From an uncultured Pseudomonadales bacterium (lineage in GTDB: Bacteria; Pseudomonadota; Gammaproteobacteria; Pseudomonadales; Azotimanducaceae): a stretch of DNA of 64,000 bases. Position numbers and translations under genes: made by a program. The first letter of the stretch is position 1. Each line of letters opens with the position of its first letter. The notes below the pieces were generated by a model. It was given only the letters and a program-made list of their open reading frames with translations, searched no databases and was not told the DNA's origin. The DNA is taken from assembly GCA_937921865.1 (NCBI GenBank), contig CAKZWF010000008.1, forward strand, positions 62,001-126,000, read 5' to 3'. Shown here one piece after another: positions 17,796 to 27,026 of this stretch.

Positions 17796-19037
17796 GTGGA
17801 AGATCTTATACAAACGAACTACGCGCTAGACACTTTCTATTTTCTGGTCATGGGCGCGCTTGTCATGTTCATGGCGCCTGGCTTCGCGATGCTGGAAGCC
17901 GGCCTGGTCAGGGCAAAAAATACCACGGAAATTCTGACTAAAAACGTTTCTCTGTTTGCGATTGCCTGCATCATGTATCTGCTCGTCGGCTACGCGATCA
18001 TGTACGGCGACGGGTCCGGTTGGATGCCCAGCTTCGGTTTCCTGATCGGTGCAGAAAACACCGTTGAAGATACCCTCGCATCAGGCGGTGACACCTACTA
18101 CTCAGCTCGCTCAGACTACTTCTTCCAGGTGGTGTTCGTGGCAACAGCCATGTCCATTGTCTCTGGTGCTGTGGCCGAACGCATGAAGCTTTGGTCGTTT
18201 CTGATTTTCGCAGTTGTGATGACCGGATTCATCTATCCCATCCAGGGTTTCTGGAAGTGGGGTGGCGGTGCGCTGGACGAAGCTGGTTTCCTGGACTTCG
18301 CCGGATCTGGTGTCGTGCACATGTGTGGTGCTGCGGCTGCGCTCGCTGGTGTCCTTCTGCTTGGCGCCCGTAAAGGCAAATACACTGCGGACGGCAAGGT
18401 GGTCGCTATTCCTGGCGCTAACCTGCCTCTGGCAACGCTGGGTATGTTCATCCTCTGGTTCGGCTGGTTCGGATTCAACGGTGGCTCTGAGCTGAAAGTC
18501 AGTAATATCGACGAAGCCAACGCTGTGGCTCAGGTATTTGTGAACACCAATATTGCCGCTTGTGGTGGTCTGGTGGCTGCACTGATTACCGCGCGTTTGC
18601 TGTTTGGTAAAGCCGATCTGACCATGGCGCTCAATGGCGCGCTGGCTGGTCTGGTGTCGATCACTGCAGAACCGCTGACTGGCAGCGCTGAGCTGTCAAT
18701 GCTCATTGGTGCTATCGGTGGCGTGCTGGTGGTGTTCTCCATCATTACCCTCGACAAGCTGAAGATCGACGATCCGGTGGGTGCGATCTCCGTGCACGGC
18801 ACGGTTGGTATCTGGGGTCTGCTGGCTGTCTGTATCTCTAATGCTGATGCGACTCTGGGAGCTCAGTTGTTAGGTATCGGGGTAATCTTCACGTGGACCT
18901 TCGGCGCCAGCCTGGTGATCTGGTTCCTGCTCAAGGCGACCATGGGCATCCGAGTCTCAGAAGAAGAAGAGTACGAAGGTACCGATCTTTCAGAGTGTGG
19001 TATGGAAGCGTACCCGGAATTCACTCAGGCTAACTGA
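17796..19037 (+). CDS. amtB: Ammonium transporter AmtB
   Basis: 413 aa from a GTG (GGGAG lies 7 nt upstream). There are eleven predicted membrane spans. Diagnostic motifs are APGFAMLEAGLVRAKN, the DFAGSGVVHMCGAAAALAG segment with the first pore His, the FNGGSE region and the second His in ISVHGTVGIWG. It conducts ammonium across the inner membrane and is controlled by GlnK, encoded directly upstream. The usual cleaved N-terminal extension of E. coli AmtB is absent. It is the last gene of the sigma-54 operon; a strong terminator follows. Confidence 0.97.
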   Translation: MEDLIQTNYALDTFYFLVMGALVMFMAPGFAMLEAGLVRAKNTTEILTKNVSLFAIACIMYLLVGYAIMYGDGSGWMPSFGFLIGAENTVEDTLASGGDTYYSARSDYFFQVVFVATAMSIVSGAVAERMKLWSFLIFAVVMTGFIYPIQGFWKWGGGALDEAGFLDFAGSGVVHMCGAAAALAGVLLLGARKGKYTADGKVVAIPGANLPLATLGMFILWFGWFGFNGGSELKVSNIDEANAVAQVFVNTNIAACGGLVAALITARLLFGKADLTMALNGALAGLVSITAEPLTGSAELSMLIGAIGGVLVVFSIITLDKLKIDDPVGAISVHGTVGIWGLLAVCISNADATLGAQLLGIGVIFTWTFGASLVIWFLLKATMGIRVSEEEEYEGTDLSECGMEAYPEFTQAN

Positions 19038-19091
19038 GTGTGGGCCGACCTTCAGGTCTTGTGGGCCTGAAGGTTGGGACTGAATCTAGCA

Positions 19092-19121
19092 GCGCGTGCT
19101 GAAAAGCACGCGCTTTTTTTT
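19092..19121 (+). terminator. Rho-independent terminator after amtB
   Basis: A perfect 9-bp GC stem (GCGCGTGCT, loop GAAA, AGCACGCGC) is followed by eight T. A second perfect 9-bp hairpin (19048-19056 with 19066-19074) and a small one across the amtB stop (19024-19038) precede it, making a row of three hairpins. Confidence 0.95.
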
Positions 19122-19215
19122 GCCTTGCTCAAACTGCGCTGTGCTTGGCCGTCACCTTGCGATAGCCCGGATCTGGACTATAACTACCTGCTGGTTTTGC
19201 AGAGAAACGCGTGCC

Positions 19216-19413
19216 ATGGTTGACAGTGTCAGTGAAGTTAAAACAGATTCCAGCCATCACAGTGTGGTTGCGTGGCAAGAGGCTCGAAGCCAGCTCGAGG
19301 CTGATCTGGAGGCGTTTCTTGCGCAGGGTGGCAGCATTGTCGAAGTGCCGCGAAGTTACCGTGCGGATCCGCCGAAGAAGCCCCACAACAACTACGGTCG
19401 TGGATCCATCTGA
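19216..19413 (+). CDS. SutA-like RNA-polymerase-associated small protein
   Basis: 65 aa. The C-terminal half, EAFLAQGGSIVEVPRSYRAD followed by PPKKPHNNYGRGSI, closely resembles the end of Pseudomonas SutA (FLxRGGxVxEIxxNxxADPPKKPxxxYGxRPI, from memory), a small RNA-polymerase-binding regulator active in slow growth. The long acidic N-terminal arm of SutA is almost missing here. Translation probably starts at the ATG at 19216, with a weak AGAGAA upstream. It lies alone between the amtB terminator and thrC. The family call rests on the C-terminal motif; no promoter is obvious. Confidence 0.7.
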   Translation: MVDSVSEVKTDSSHHSVVAWQEARSQLEADLEAFLAQGGSIVEVPRSYRADPPKKPHNNYGRGSI

Positions 19414-19545
19414 ACACGACTCCGCCTGAATAATGAGCGATCCAGCGACGGCGTTGTCGGCAACGACCGTGCCGGTCGGTGCGCGGATTCCACCAGCCGG
19501 TGACGTGTGTACAATAGCGCGCTTTTCCGGCCGGGCAGAAGCAGC

Positions 19546-20919
19546 ATGCGTTATGTCAGCACCCGTGGCGATACTCCGCCACTTTCGTTCACCCAGGCGG
19601 TAGTCACCGGTCTGGCGCCGGATGGTGGCCTGCTGGTTCCTGAGCACATTCCCCAGGTTGCTGAACGGCTCAACGATTGGCGAGCGCTGGGTTTTGTTGA
19701 TCTGGCAAAAAAGATCATCGGCCTGTTTGTAGATGACATCCCGGCAGAGACTCTGGATGAGCTGATTGTTCGGGCTTTCAGTACCTTTGACCATGAAGAC
19801 ATTGTCCCGTTTGCACCTCTGCCTGATGAAGCGCCGGTGCAGATCCTCGAGCTCTTTCATGGGCCAACGCTGGCATTCAAGGATGTAGCGCTTCAGCTGC
19901 TTGGTCAGCTGTTCGAATACATCCTGGAGCGTGACAACAAACACCTGAATATCTTAGGTGCAACCAGTGGTGATACCGGCAGTGCCGCGATTGCCGGTGT
20001 GCGTGGTCTGAAGTCTGTGGATATCTTCATCATGTATCCTCATGGTCGCGTCAGCCCGCTGCAGGAACTGCAGATGACAACTATCAGCGATGCCAATGTG
20101 CACTGTCTGTCGGTGGACGGCAGCTTCGACGATTGTCAGACGCTGATGAAAGACATCTTCAATGACGCGCCGTTCAAATCTGAATACTCGCTGGGTGCAG
20201 TGAATTCGGTGAACTGGGCCCGGGTGCTTGCCCAGATTGTCTATTACGGGTACGCCAGTCTGCATGCCCGTGGCGATGCAGATGTCAGCTTCTGTGTGCC
20301 AACGGGAAATTTCGGCAATGTGTTCGCCGGCTATCTGGCCAAACGCATGGGTTTTCCTATCGACAAACTGATCGTAGCAACCAACAGCAACGACATCCTC
20401 TCGGTGTTTTTCCGCACCGGCTGTTATCAGCGTGGTGATGTCCATTTTACGGTCAGCCCGGCTATGGACATCCAGGTGGCAAGCAACTTTGAGCGGTTTC
20501 TGTTTTATCACTTCGATTGTGATGCCACACGACTGCGCGAGTTCATGACCGCGTTCAGCACGACGGGTACGGCGACTGTTGACGAACTACCCAGTGAAGA
20601 TGACTTTCTGGCGACTGCGGTCAGCGAAGAACAGACTCTGGGTGCAATCACCCGGATGTACGAACAATATCAGTACGTTGTTGATCCCCATACCGCAGTA
20701 GGGATCGTCGCGTCCGAGCGGTTTCAGACGGCGGGCCCGAAAGTGTGCATCGCTACCGCCCATCCGGCTAAGTTTCCCGAGTCAGTCGAGCGCTCAATTA
20801 ACGGGGTAAGCGTCCGTCATCCAACGCTGGAAGCTCTGGCCGATCTGCCGAGTTCAACCACCCGCGTGGCCGCGGACGTCGATGCTATCAAAGCCATAAT
20901 CACCGCAAATTCGCGCTGA
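19546..20919 (+). CDS. thrC: Threonine synthase
   Basis: 457 aa from the ATG at 19546, which gives the family start MRYVSTRGDTPPLSFTQAVV. It converts O-phosphohomoserine to threonine. The PLP lysine is in GPTLAFKDVALQLL and the phosphate-binding loop is GATSGDTGSAA; VPTGNFGNVFAGYLAKRMG follows. The length fits the longer bacterial/fungal-type ThrC. TACAAT at 19510 could be the -10 of its promoter. The usual hom gene is not adjacent. It is convergent with the HAD gene, 9 bp apart. Confidence 0.95.
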   Translation: MRYVSTRGDTPPLSFTQAVVTGLAPDGGLLVPEHIPQVAERLNDWRALGFVDLAKKIIGLFVDDIPAETLDELIVRAFSTFDHEDIVPFAPLPDEAPVQILELFHGPTLAFKDVALQLLGQLFEYILERDNKHLNILGATSGDTGSAAIAGVRGLKSVDIFIMYPHGRVSPLQELQMTTISDANVHCLSVDGSFDDCQTLMKDIFNDAPFKSEYSLGAVNSVNWARVLAQIVYYGYASLHARGDADVSFCVPTGNFGNVFAGYLAKRMGFPIDKLIVATNSNDILSVFFRTGCYQRGDVHFTVSPAMDIQVASNFERFLFYHFDCDATRLREFMTAFSTTGTATVDELPSEDDFLATAVSEEQTLGAITRMYEQYQYVVDPHTAVGIVASERFQTAGPKVCIATAHPAKFPESVERSINGVSVRHPTLEALADLPSSTTRVAADVDAIKAIITANSR

Positions 20920-20928
20920 CGACGGCTG

Positions 20929-21639
20929 CTAACGGCTGCGGATGAGCTCTACGGCTGCCGGCAATTCTTCAAGATGGCTGACAATCGCAGTGGGTGCATG
21001 ATCTCGCTCGCCGGGGCTAACGGCGGCGTGATTGGTCCATATCGTATGAATGCCCAGCTGACCTGCGCCGGCAATGTCGTCGACCAGATTGTCACCAACA
21101 TGAATCGTGTCAGCTGCATCGACTCCGGCATGACGAAGGGCTGCGTGAAACATGTCTGGTGCAGGTTTGCTGACGCCGACGTCGGCGGATGAAAAGGCAA
21201 AGCTGAAGTATTGACCAAGACCAACTGCGTTAATGTCGGCGTTGCCGTTGGTGAGCGCGCCAAGGTGGAACTCTCCGGCAAGTTCTTCGAGCATTGTCAG
21301 CGCCCCAGGAAAGAACACTACCTGCTGACGTGCCTCGAAGAACACATTAAACGCCTGCTGGCTGAGCGCGTGAGCTGCCTTTTCCTTATATCCGCAGACC
21401 ACAAAGGCGCGCTGCAGAACCGCCTTGCGCAGTGCTGAGACATCGTGCGCCAGCGCTGGATTTTCATTAACAGCCGAACTGCGCAGTTGTTGGACCTGCT
21501 GGGTATCGATCTGCTGGCCGTACACGGGCACGTGCTCCGCCAGCCAGGCTCGCATGGTGGCCTCTGCGTTGATGATGACGGAGTGCACATCCCACAGAGT
21601 GTTATCGAGATCAAAGGTGATCAGACGAATCTGCGGCAT
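20929..21639 (-). CDS. HAD-family phosphatase (YigB-like)
   Basis: 236 aa haloacid-dehalogenase phosphatase: motif I FDLDNTLWDV, motif II LTNGNADI, the Lys of SKPAPDMFHAAL and motif III HVGDNLVDDIAGA, with an alpha-helical cap between I and II. Position (last gene of dapF-DUF484-xerC-HAD) matches E. coli YigB, an FMN phosphatase. Its ATG overlaps the xerC stop by 1 nt, so translation is probably coupled. Substrate assignment rests on synteny. Confidence 0.88.
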   Translation of the reverse strand: MPQIRLITFDLDNTLWDVHSVIINAEATMRAWLAEHVPVYGQQIDTQQVQQLRSSAVNENPALAHDVSALRKAVLQRAFVVCGYKEKAAHALSQQAFNVFFEARQQVVFFPGALTMLEELAGEFHLGALTNGNADINAVGLGQYFSFAFSSADVGVSKPAPDMFHAALRHAGVDAADTIHVGDNLVDDIAGAGQLGIHTIWTNHAAVSPGERDHAPTAIVSHLEELPAAVELIRSR

Positions 21640-22556
21640 CAGTCTTCCTGGCTTTCTGCGCGCGGATGAGCTGCGTCGTAGACCTTGGCGAGGTGTTGAA
21701 AGTCGAGATGCGTATAAATCTGGGTGGTGGCGATGTCACTGTGTCCCAGTAGCTCCTGGACTGCGCGCAGATCGCTGCTGGACTCCAGCAGATGGCTGGC
21801 GAAGCTGTGACGCAACATGTGCGGGTGCAACTCATCACTGCCCAGCTGACTGGTACCCATTCGTTTTAGACGGCTCTGCACAGTGCGCGGAGAGATCCTG
21901 CGCCCGTTGCGGGTGGTGAACACTGCTGTGGTACCGGCCGGGCAGTCACGGCAGTGCAGCCAGCTGTTTATAGCGGTGACACAGTGACTGCCAAGTGGTA
22001 CCTGACGAACTTTGTTGCCTTTACCGACAACACGGACAAACCCTTCGCTCAGATCCAGATCGTCCAGATCGACACCCACCAGCTCCGCGAGTCGCAGGCC
22101 GCTGCCATAGAGGAGTTCGGCCATTGCCTGGTCACGTTTTTCCAACGGGGTCCGAGCGGTATAGCGAAACAGCTGTGCGGCCCGGTCAGTGTCAAGGACG
22201 TTAGGAAGCTTGTTTGGTCGTTTCGGCGCTCGAGAAGCTGCCGCTGGGTTGGCTGTCAGAACTCGCATCTTTACCAGGTAGCTGAAGAAGCTGCGAACGC
22301 TCGACAGGCTTCGCTGCAGACTTCTGGGTGCCAGACCGCGGCCGTGCAGCTTGGCAACGAAGGCATCAACGTGGTGCGGGCGAATCTGCGCCAGCGGCGT
22401 ATCCACTATGTCGAGAAATCTGCCGAGGTCCCGTTCATAGGCGCTCAGCGTATGTTTTGAATACTGTTTTTCTGAACGCAGAAACTCCAGGTATTGACGC
22501 AGTTTAGGGTGCCGGTCGCTCGGAGATGCAGAAGCGGGCTCCGGCTTCGTAGTCAT
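21639..22556 (-). CDS. xerC: Tyrosine recombinase XerC
   Basis: 305 aa. An N-terminal SAM-like DNA-binding domain (YLEFLRSEKQYSKHTLSAYE) precedes the catalytic domain, which has all family residues: Arg in LLYGSGLRLAELVG, the beta-hairpin Lys in GKGNKVRQVPLG, HMLRHSFASHLL, the second His in LLGHSDIATTQIYTH, and the nucleophilic Tyr in that last segment. XerC acts with XerD at dif to resolve chromosome dimers. It overlaps DUF484 (4 nt) and the HAD gene (1 nt), so it lies within a tight operon. Confidence 0.95.
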   Translation of the reverse strand: MTTKPEPASASPSDRHPKLRQYLEFLRSEKQYSKHTLSAYERDLGRFLDIVDTPLAQIRPHHVDAFVAKLHGRGLAPRSLQRSLSSVRSFFSYLVKMRVLTANPAAASRAPKRPNKLPNVLDTDRAAQLFRYTARTPLEKRDQAMAELLYGSGLRLAELVGVDLDDLDLSEGFVRVVGKGNKVRQVPLGSHCVTAINSWLHCRDCPAGTTAVFTTRNGRRISPRTVQSRLKRMGTSQLGSDELHPHMLRHSFASHLLESSSDLRAVQELLGHSDIATTQIYTHLDFQHLAKVYDAAHPRAESQED

Positions 22557-23227
22557 AAGGTCAGGCGCTCGCAGACCCTGGAGAGAACGTCACCGATATA
22601 GGTTACAAACAAGGTGTCCATGTCGGAGCTGAAGCGTGCCGCGTCACGGCTGCCGATGGCCAGGCAACCACTGCCGCCCTCCCAGAACAGTGGCGCGATC
22701 ACTGCGCTGCCCTGAGCATCGTGCTGCTGGATTGGAAACAGAGCCATCAGTTCCTCTTCTCGCAGAATGGTGCACATCGGCCGGGTGCCGCTTACCAGCG
22801 ACTCGTGCGGAAGCGCGCTGTCATGGCTCTGCAGGTGGTCGAGGAAAATCTGCTGATTGGCGAGGTGGCAGCAGACAAAGTCCGCCTGGAAGTCGGCAAG
22901 GACGTAGGTGGCGAGTACTTCGTTTAGCTCCTGCCAGCTCTCCACGTTGAGCAGTTCCAGCGTCAAAGTTCGAGTCTTGGCGAACAGTTCGTCGTTGTCT
23001 TTCGCCGCCTGCAGCAGTTCGTTCATGCGCCGACGCATCTGCATGTTGCGCTCGCGCAGAATGGCCACCTGGCGTTCAATCAGTGATACCGCTTTGCCAG
23101 ACTCATGAGGCAGGTCCAGTTCCGAGAGAATGTTGGGGTGGCGCTGGAAAAAACCTTTGTCTGCGCGCAGATAATCGATGACAAGTTCGTCGTTGAGATT
23201 GATGTCGGAATCGTGGACCGTGCTCAT
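22553..23227 (-). CDS. DUF484 family protein
   Basis: 224 aa. The N-terminus VIDYLRADKGFFQRHPNILS is the DUF484 signature. A coiled coil (residues ~50-80) and a GAF-like domain with VIAPLFWEGGSGCLAIGSRD follow. Members always sit between dapF and xerC in gammaproteobacteria; their function is not established. The stop overlaps the xerC start by 4 nt. It starts 53 nt downstream of dapF. Confidence 0.92.
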   Translation of the reverse strand: MSTVHDSDINLNDELVIDYLRADKGFFQRHPNILSELDLPHESGKAVSLIERQVAILRERNMQMRRRMNELLQAAKDNDELFAKTRTLTLELLNVESWQELNEVLATYVLADFQADFVCCHLANQQIFLDHLQSHDSALPHESLVSGTRPMCTILREEELMALFPIQQHDAQGSAVIAPLFWEGGSGCLAIGSRDAARFSSDMDTLFVTYIGDVLSRVCERLTL

Positions 23228-23280
23228 GACTTGAAACTCTGGCTGAGACCTGATGAGTGAGTAGCGCCGTTATGGCACGT

Positions 23281-24123
23281 CTAAGTGGAGACGGTACCCT
23301 TATAGACCAGCGCTGTGGGCCCGATCATTGTAACGGCGCTGTTTTCGCCTGGCCAGGCGATGCGTACCTTACCGCCAGGCAGTGAGACTTTGATCCGCTC
23401 GCCCAGACCGCGGGTCAATCTGCCGGCGACGGCGGCTGCACAGGCCCCGGTGCCGCAGGCTTGAGTTTCCCCTACTCCGCGCTCGAAGACGCGTACCCGG
23501 ATGAAGGCATCGTCAACCACCTGGCAGAAGCCGATGTTTGCCTGTTCGGGAAAAAACGGGTGGCTGGTCAGCTGCGCGCCAATTTCCGCAACTGCCGCTT
23601 CAGTGATTTCTTCGACAAAAATCACGCCGTGAGGATTACCCATGGATACCGGCACCAACTCGTGGCTGCCGCAGGGGGATTCAAGACGAAAGCTGTGGTC
23701 ATTGTTTGCGGCGGCGAACGCCGGGTCGAATGGCACTGCTGCTGCGTCCAGGCGTGGTGGACCCATGTCCACTTCCACGTTGCTGGCTTCGAGCAGGCTG
23801 GTCTGGAAAGAACCGTTAGCGGTTTCGAACCGCAGCACCTTTTTGGGACTCAATCCCAGCTCATTGATTAATCTGGCAACACAGCGGGCGCCATTGCCGC
23901 AATGCTCCGCCGTAGAGCCGTCAGCATTATAGATGCCATAGCGGAAGTCGTTGTCCGGGTCAGTTGGCACATCGATTGTTAACAGCTGGTCGAAACCTAT
24001 CCCGGTGTGGCGATCTGCCCAGGCGCGTATCTGTTCGGGAGTAAATGACACCTGCTGGGTCACCCGGTCGATGACCATGAAGTCATTGCCGAGTCCGTGC
24101 ATTTTGCTGAATGCAATATCCAT
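23281..24123 (-). CDS. dapF: Diaminopimelate epimerase
   Basis: 280 aa, standard length. It interconverts LL- and meso-diaminopimelate for lysine and peptidoglycan. The two catalytic cysteines are in STAEHCGNGARC and ETQACGTGACAAAV. The N-terminus FSKMHGLGNDFMVID is canonical. It lies 4 nt downstream of lysA, so the last two steps of lysine synthesis are co-transcribed. Confidence 0.97.
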   Translation of the reverse strand: MDIAFSKMHGLGNDFMVIDRVTQQVSFTPEQIRAWADRHTGIGFDQLLTIDVPTDPDNDFRYGIYNADGSTAEHCGNGARCVARLINELGLSPKKVLRFETANGSFQTSLLEASNVEVDMGPPRLDAAAVPFDPAFAAANNDHSFRLESPCGSHELVPVSMGNPHGVIFVEEITEAAVAEIGAQLTSHPFFPEQANIGFCQVVDDAFIRVRVFERGVGETQACGTGACAAAVAGRLTRGLGERIKVSLPGGKVRIAWPGENSAVTMIGPTALVYKGTVST

Positions 24124-24127
24124 CCGA

Positions 24128-25399
24128 TCAGCGCTCCGGGAGTTCCAGTCGCAACATGTCGGTGCTGGTCTCGCGGCGTCGAATCACGCTGAAGCTGTCG
24201 CCCTCTACAAGAACTTCGGGCGGCCGGCCTCGGCTGTTGTAGTTGGATGCCTGAACCATTGCATACGCACCGGCAGAATAAACCGCCAGAAGATCTCCCG
24301 GCTCGATGGTGAGCAGGCGGTCTTTGGCCAGAAAGTCCGCGCTTTCGCACACGGGACCGACTATGTCCCAGCGCCGGGCAGCGTTCGGATCGCGGCGCGC
24401 TACGTTGTCCACACCGTGCCATGCCTGATACAACGCGGGTCTGATCAGATCGTTCATTGCCGCATCGGTCACGGCAAAGTTGTGGTGTTCGTCGCTGGGT
24501 TGAGGTTTCAGGTATTCCACCGTCGTGACCAGAATGCCACCGTTTGCGACCAGGAAACGCCCGGGTTCAACAACGATCTGGATTTTCCGGTTGTCCAGAG
24601 CAGCAACGACTCGCTCGCTGTAGTCGGCGAAATCAAAAGGCGGCTCAGTGTCGTAGGTAGCGCTGAAACCTCCACCGAGGTCTAAGTGGTCCAGTTCAAT
24701 GCCGTTGTCCTGCAGTTGGTCGATAAGTTTCAGCAGGTTCTCCAGCGCTTCGATCATCGGCTGGGGTGTGGTGATCTGTGAGCCAATGTGGCAAGCCAAT
24801 CCAGCTGCGCGCAGATGGTCGTTGCTCTGGATAAAGTCATACAGTGCCAGGGCTTGCGCCGCGGGCACTCCGAACTTGTTTTCTTTTAAACCGGTAGAGA
24901 TGTAAGGGTGCGTCTTCGGGTCGACGTCGGGATTGACCCGGATCGCAACCGCGGCGACTTTGCCGAGCAGGCGGGCACGCTCAGCGATGCGTGCAAGTTC
25001 CGCGGCACTCTCCACATTGAAGCAGCCAATATCCAGCTTCAGGGCCAGGTCAATGTCTGCAGCAGATTTACCAACTCCGGAAAATACCACTCTGCCGGCA
25101 TCTGCGCCTGCGGCCATAACCCGCTGCAGTTCACCGCCGGAGACGATATCGAAACCCGCGCCGAGAGCGTTGAATATCTTGAGTACAGCAAGGTTGGAGT
25201 TGGCTTTCACCGCGTAACAGATTTGACCGCCAAAAACTGCGATGGAGGTTTCGAGCAGATGATACTGACGCTCGAATTTTTGTCTCGAATAGACGTATAC
25301 GGGTGTGCCGACTGTGGCAACGATGTCCGGTATGGCGACGTCATCGACATGCAGGATGTCGTTGCGAAACTGGAACGAAGGTGACAGGTCTGAATTCAT
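24128..25399 (-). CDS. lysA: Diaminopimelate decarboxylase
   Basis: 423 aa PLP enzyme of the alanine-racemase fold. The PLP-lysine is in ICYAVKANSNLAVL. The substrate and phosphate loops are present (GCFNVESAAEL, LDLGGGFSATYD, VVEPGRFLVANGG), and the active-site Cys is in GPVCESADFLAKDR. It decarboxylates meso-DAP to lysine. The start overlaps the end of lptM by 4 nt (ATGA). Confidence 0.97.
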   Translation of the reverse strand: MNSDLSPSFQFRNDILHVDDVAIPDIVATVGTPVYVYSRQKFERQYHLLETSIAVFGGQICYAVKANSNLAVLKIFNALGAGFDIVSGGELQRVMAAGADAGRVVFSGVGKSAADIDLALKLDIGCFNVESAAELARIAERARLLGKVAAVAIRVNPDVDPKTHPYISTGLKENKFGVPAAQALALYDFIQSNDHLRAAGLACHIGSQITTPQPMIEALENLLKLIDQLQDNGIELDHLDLGGGFSATYDTEPPFDFADYSERVVAALDNRKIQIVVEPGRFLVANGGILVTTVEYLKPQPSDEHHNFAVTDAAMNDLIRPALYQAWHGVDNVARRDPNAARRWDIVGPVCESADFLAKDRLLTIEPGDLLAVYSAGAYAMVQASNYNSRGRPPEVLVEGDSFSVIRRRETSTDMLRLELPER

Positions 25400-25593
25400 A
25401 GTTGATCAGGTAGGACGATATGAGTCGGGCCATTGTGATTTGCTGCGAGCAGCTTTGCTGACTCGGCTGAACGGGTGGCTTCAGGTAGCGTTAAAGGCCC
25501 TTTCTGTCCGCAGGTGGCAGCTTGCAGGGTCAGTAGAATCAGCAGTATCCAGCGCACGTGAAGGGCCCGAAGAACAAACAAAAAAGTATACAC
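25396..25593 (-). CDS. lptM: LptM (YifL) small lipoprotein
   Basis: Up to 65 aa. A hydrophobic leader (WILLILLTLQAAT) is followed by CGQKGPLTLPEATRS, the conserved LptM core that follows the lipidated Cys. LptM assists LptD maturation at the outer membrane. The lipobox (QAAT-C) is atypical: Thr at -1, where Gly/Ala/Ser is usual. Two GTG starts are possible, at 25593 and 25557. A TATACT -10-like hexamer overlaps the first, so the shorter 53-aa form (start VRWILL) may be real. The lptM-lysA-dapF order supports the call. Confidence 0.85.
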   Translation of the reverse strand: MYTFLFVLRALHVRWILLILLTLQAATCGQKGPLTLPEATRSAESAKLLAANHNGPTHIVLPDQL

Positions 25594-25622
25594 GTTCCGG
25601 CCCTCACCGGAGGTTCATCCAC

Positions 25623-27005
25623 TCATTGAATCCTTGCTCTGCTGCGGGCTATGGCAGCAGTCACCTGAACAGGCGCGGTGGCACCGAAATGATTCCGAGC
25701 TGCCACAGACCCTTCGAGAGTGAGTATGTCGAAGACCTCCTCATCGATCAGCTGGCAGAACTGTTGCAGCTCGGGCAGCGTGAGTTCATCCAGGGCTCGG
25801 TTTTCGCGAATCGCGAATGCGACGGTCTGACCAACCACCTCGTGGGCATCGCGAAACGGGATACCCAGGCGAACCAGATAGTCGGCCAGGTCCGTTGCGG
25901 TGGTGAAGCCCGCGGCAGCAGCTTTGCGCATGTTGTCAGCTCTGGCTTCGATTGCCGGAATCAGCCCGTTCAGAGCCGTCAGAGTGTCGCGCAGCGTGTC
26001 CAGCGCGTCGAACAGCGGCTCTTTGTCTTCCTGATTGTCTTTGTTGTAGGCCAGCGGCTGACCTTTCATCAGCGTCAGCAGGGTAATCAGGCTGCCGGTT
26101 ACCCGGGCGGATTTGCCTCGGATGAGTTCCGGGACGTCAGGGTTCTTCTTCTGAGGCATGATGCTGGAACCGGTGCAGAAGCGATCGGGCAGATCAATAA
26201 AGGAGAACTGCTGAGACATCCACAGCACCAGTTCTTCGCTCCAGCGCGAAAAATGACCCATTGTCATGCTGGCTACCGCGCAGAATTCGATGATGAAGTC
26301 GCGGTCACTGACCGCATCGAGAGAGTTTTCGCTGACCTCGGCAAATCCCAACTCAGTCGCGACCATCTGACGATCTATCGGGAAGGTGGTGCCGGCGAGC
26401 GCGGCGCTGCCCAGCGGCAGCACGTTGACCCGTTTACGACAATCCAGCAATCGGTCCCGGTCACGCTTGAGCATTTCAAACCAGCACAGCAGATGGTGAC
26501 CGAAAGTGATCGGCTGAGCAGCCTGCAGATGCGTGAACCCGGGCATGATTGTATCGGTATGCTCAGCGGCCTTGTCCAGGATAGCGTTCAGCAGCTGTTG
26601 TTCCTGTTCCAGCAGCTGATCAATCGCATCGCGCAGATACAGCCGCATGTCGGTGGCGACCTGATCATTACGCGAACGACCGGTGTGCAGCTTTTTACCG
26701 GTATCACCAATGATTTCCACCAGGCGGCTTTCGATATTCATGTGCACGTCTTCGCGGCTCACTGACCAGACGAACTCGCCATCGGTGATTTCCTGCTGGA
26801 TCTGCTCTAAGCCTCCGACGATGCTTTTGCGCTCGTCATCGGTCAGAATGCCGACACTGGCCAGCATGTTGGCATGCGCAACGGAGCCTTGAATATCAAA
26901 CGGATACAGGCGCTGATCAAACGCCACCGATGCCGTGTAGGCTTCGACGAACGCATCTGTTGCCTCGAGGAATCTGCCGCCCCAGGCTTTGCTGTCTTGA
27001 CTCAT
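25623..27005 (-). CDS. argH: Argininosuccinate lyase
   Basis: 460 aa from the ATG at 27005 ([12 protein letters not shown], the family start). It cleaves argininosuccinate to arginine and fumarate. The signature [12 protein letters not shown] is present, with the [19 protein letters not shown] segment and the catalytic His region [11 protein letters not shown]. Its start codon lies only 21 bp from the divergent algZ start, so the promoters must overlap the opposing coding regions. It ends 29 bp before lptM. Confidence 0.97.
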   Translation of the reverse strand: MSQDSKAWGGRFLEATDAFVEAYTASVAFDQRLYPFDIQGSVAHANMLASVGILTDDERKSIVGGLEQIQQEITDGEFVWSVSREDVHMNIESRLVEIIGDTGKKLHTGRSRNDQVATDMRLYLRDAIDQLLEQEQQLLNAILDKAAEHTDTIMPGFTHLQAAQPITFGHHLLCWFEMLKRDRDRLLDCRKRVNVLPLGSAALAGTTFPIDRQMVATELGFAEVSENSLDAVSDRDFIIEFCAVASMTMGHFSRWSEELVLWMSQQFSFIDLPDRFCTGSSIMPQKKNPDVPELIRGKSARVTGSLITLLTLMKGQPLAYNKDNQEDKEPLFDALDTLRDTLTALNGLIPAIEARADNMRKAAAAGFTTATDLADYLVRLGIPFRDAHEVVGQTVAFAIRENRALDELTLPELQQFCQLIDEEVFDILTLEGSVAARNHFGATAPVQVTAAIARSRARIQ

Positions 27006-27026
27006 GACTGACTTAATCGGGTGGTG

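Noticed and set aside
25305-26765. 486-codon open frame on the plus strand antisense to argH, lptM and lysA
   Set aside because: It lies opposite well-conserved genes; its composition (many His/Arg/Gln) is that of a GC-rich antisense frame, with no family motif.
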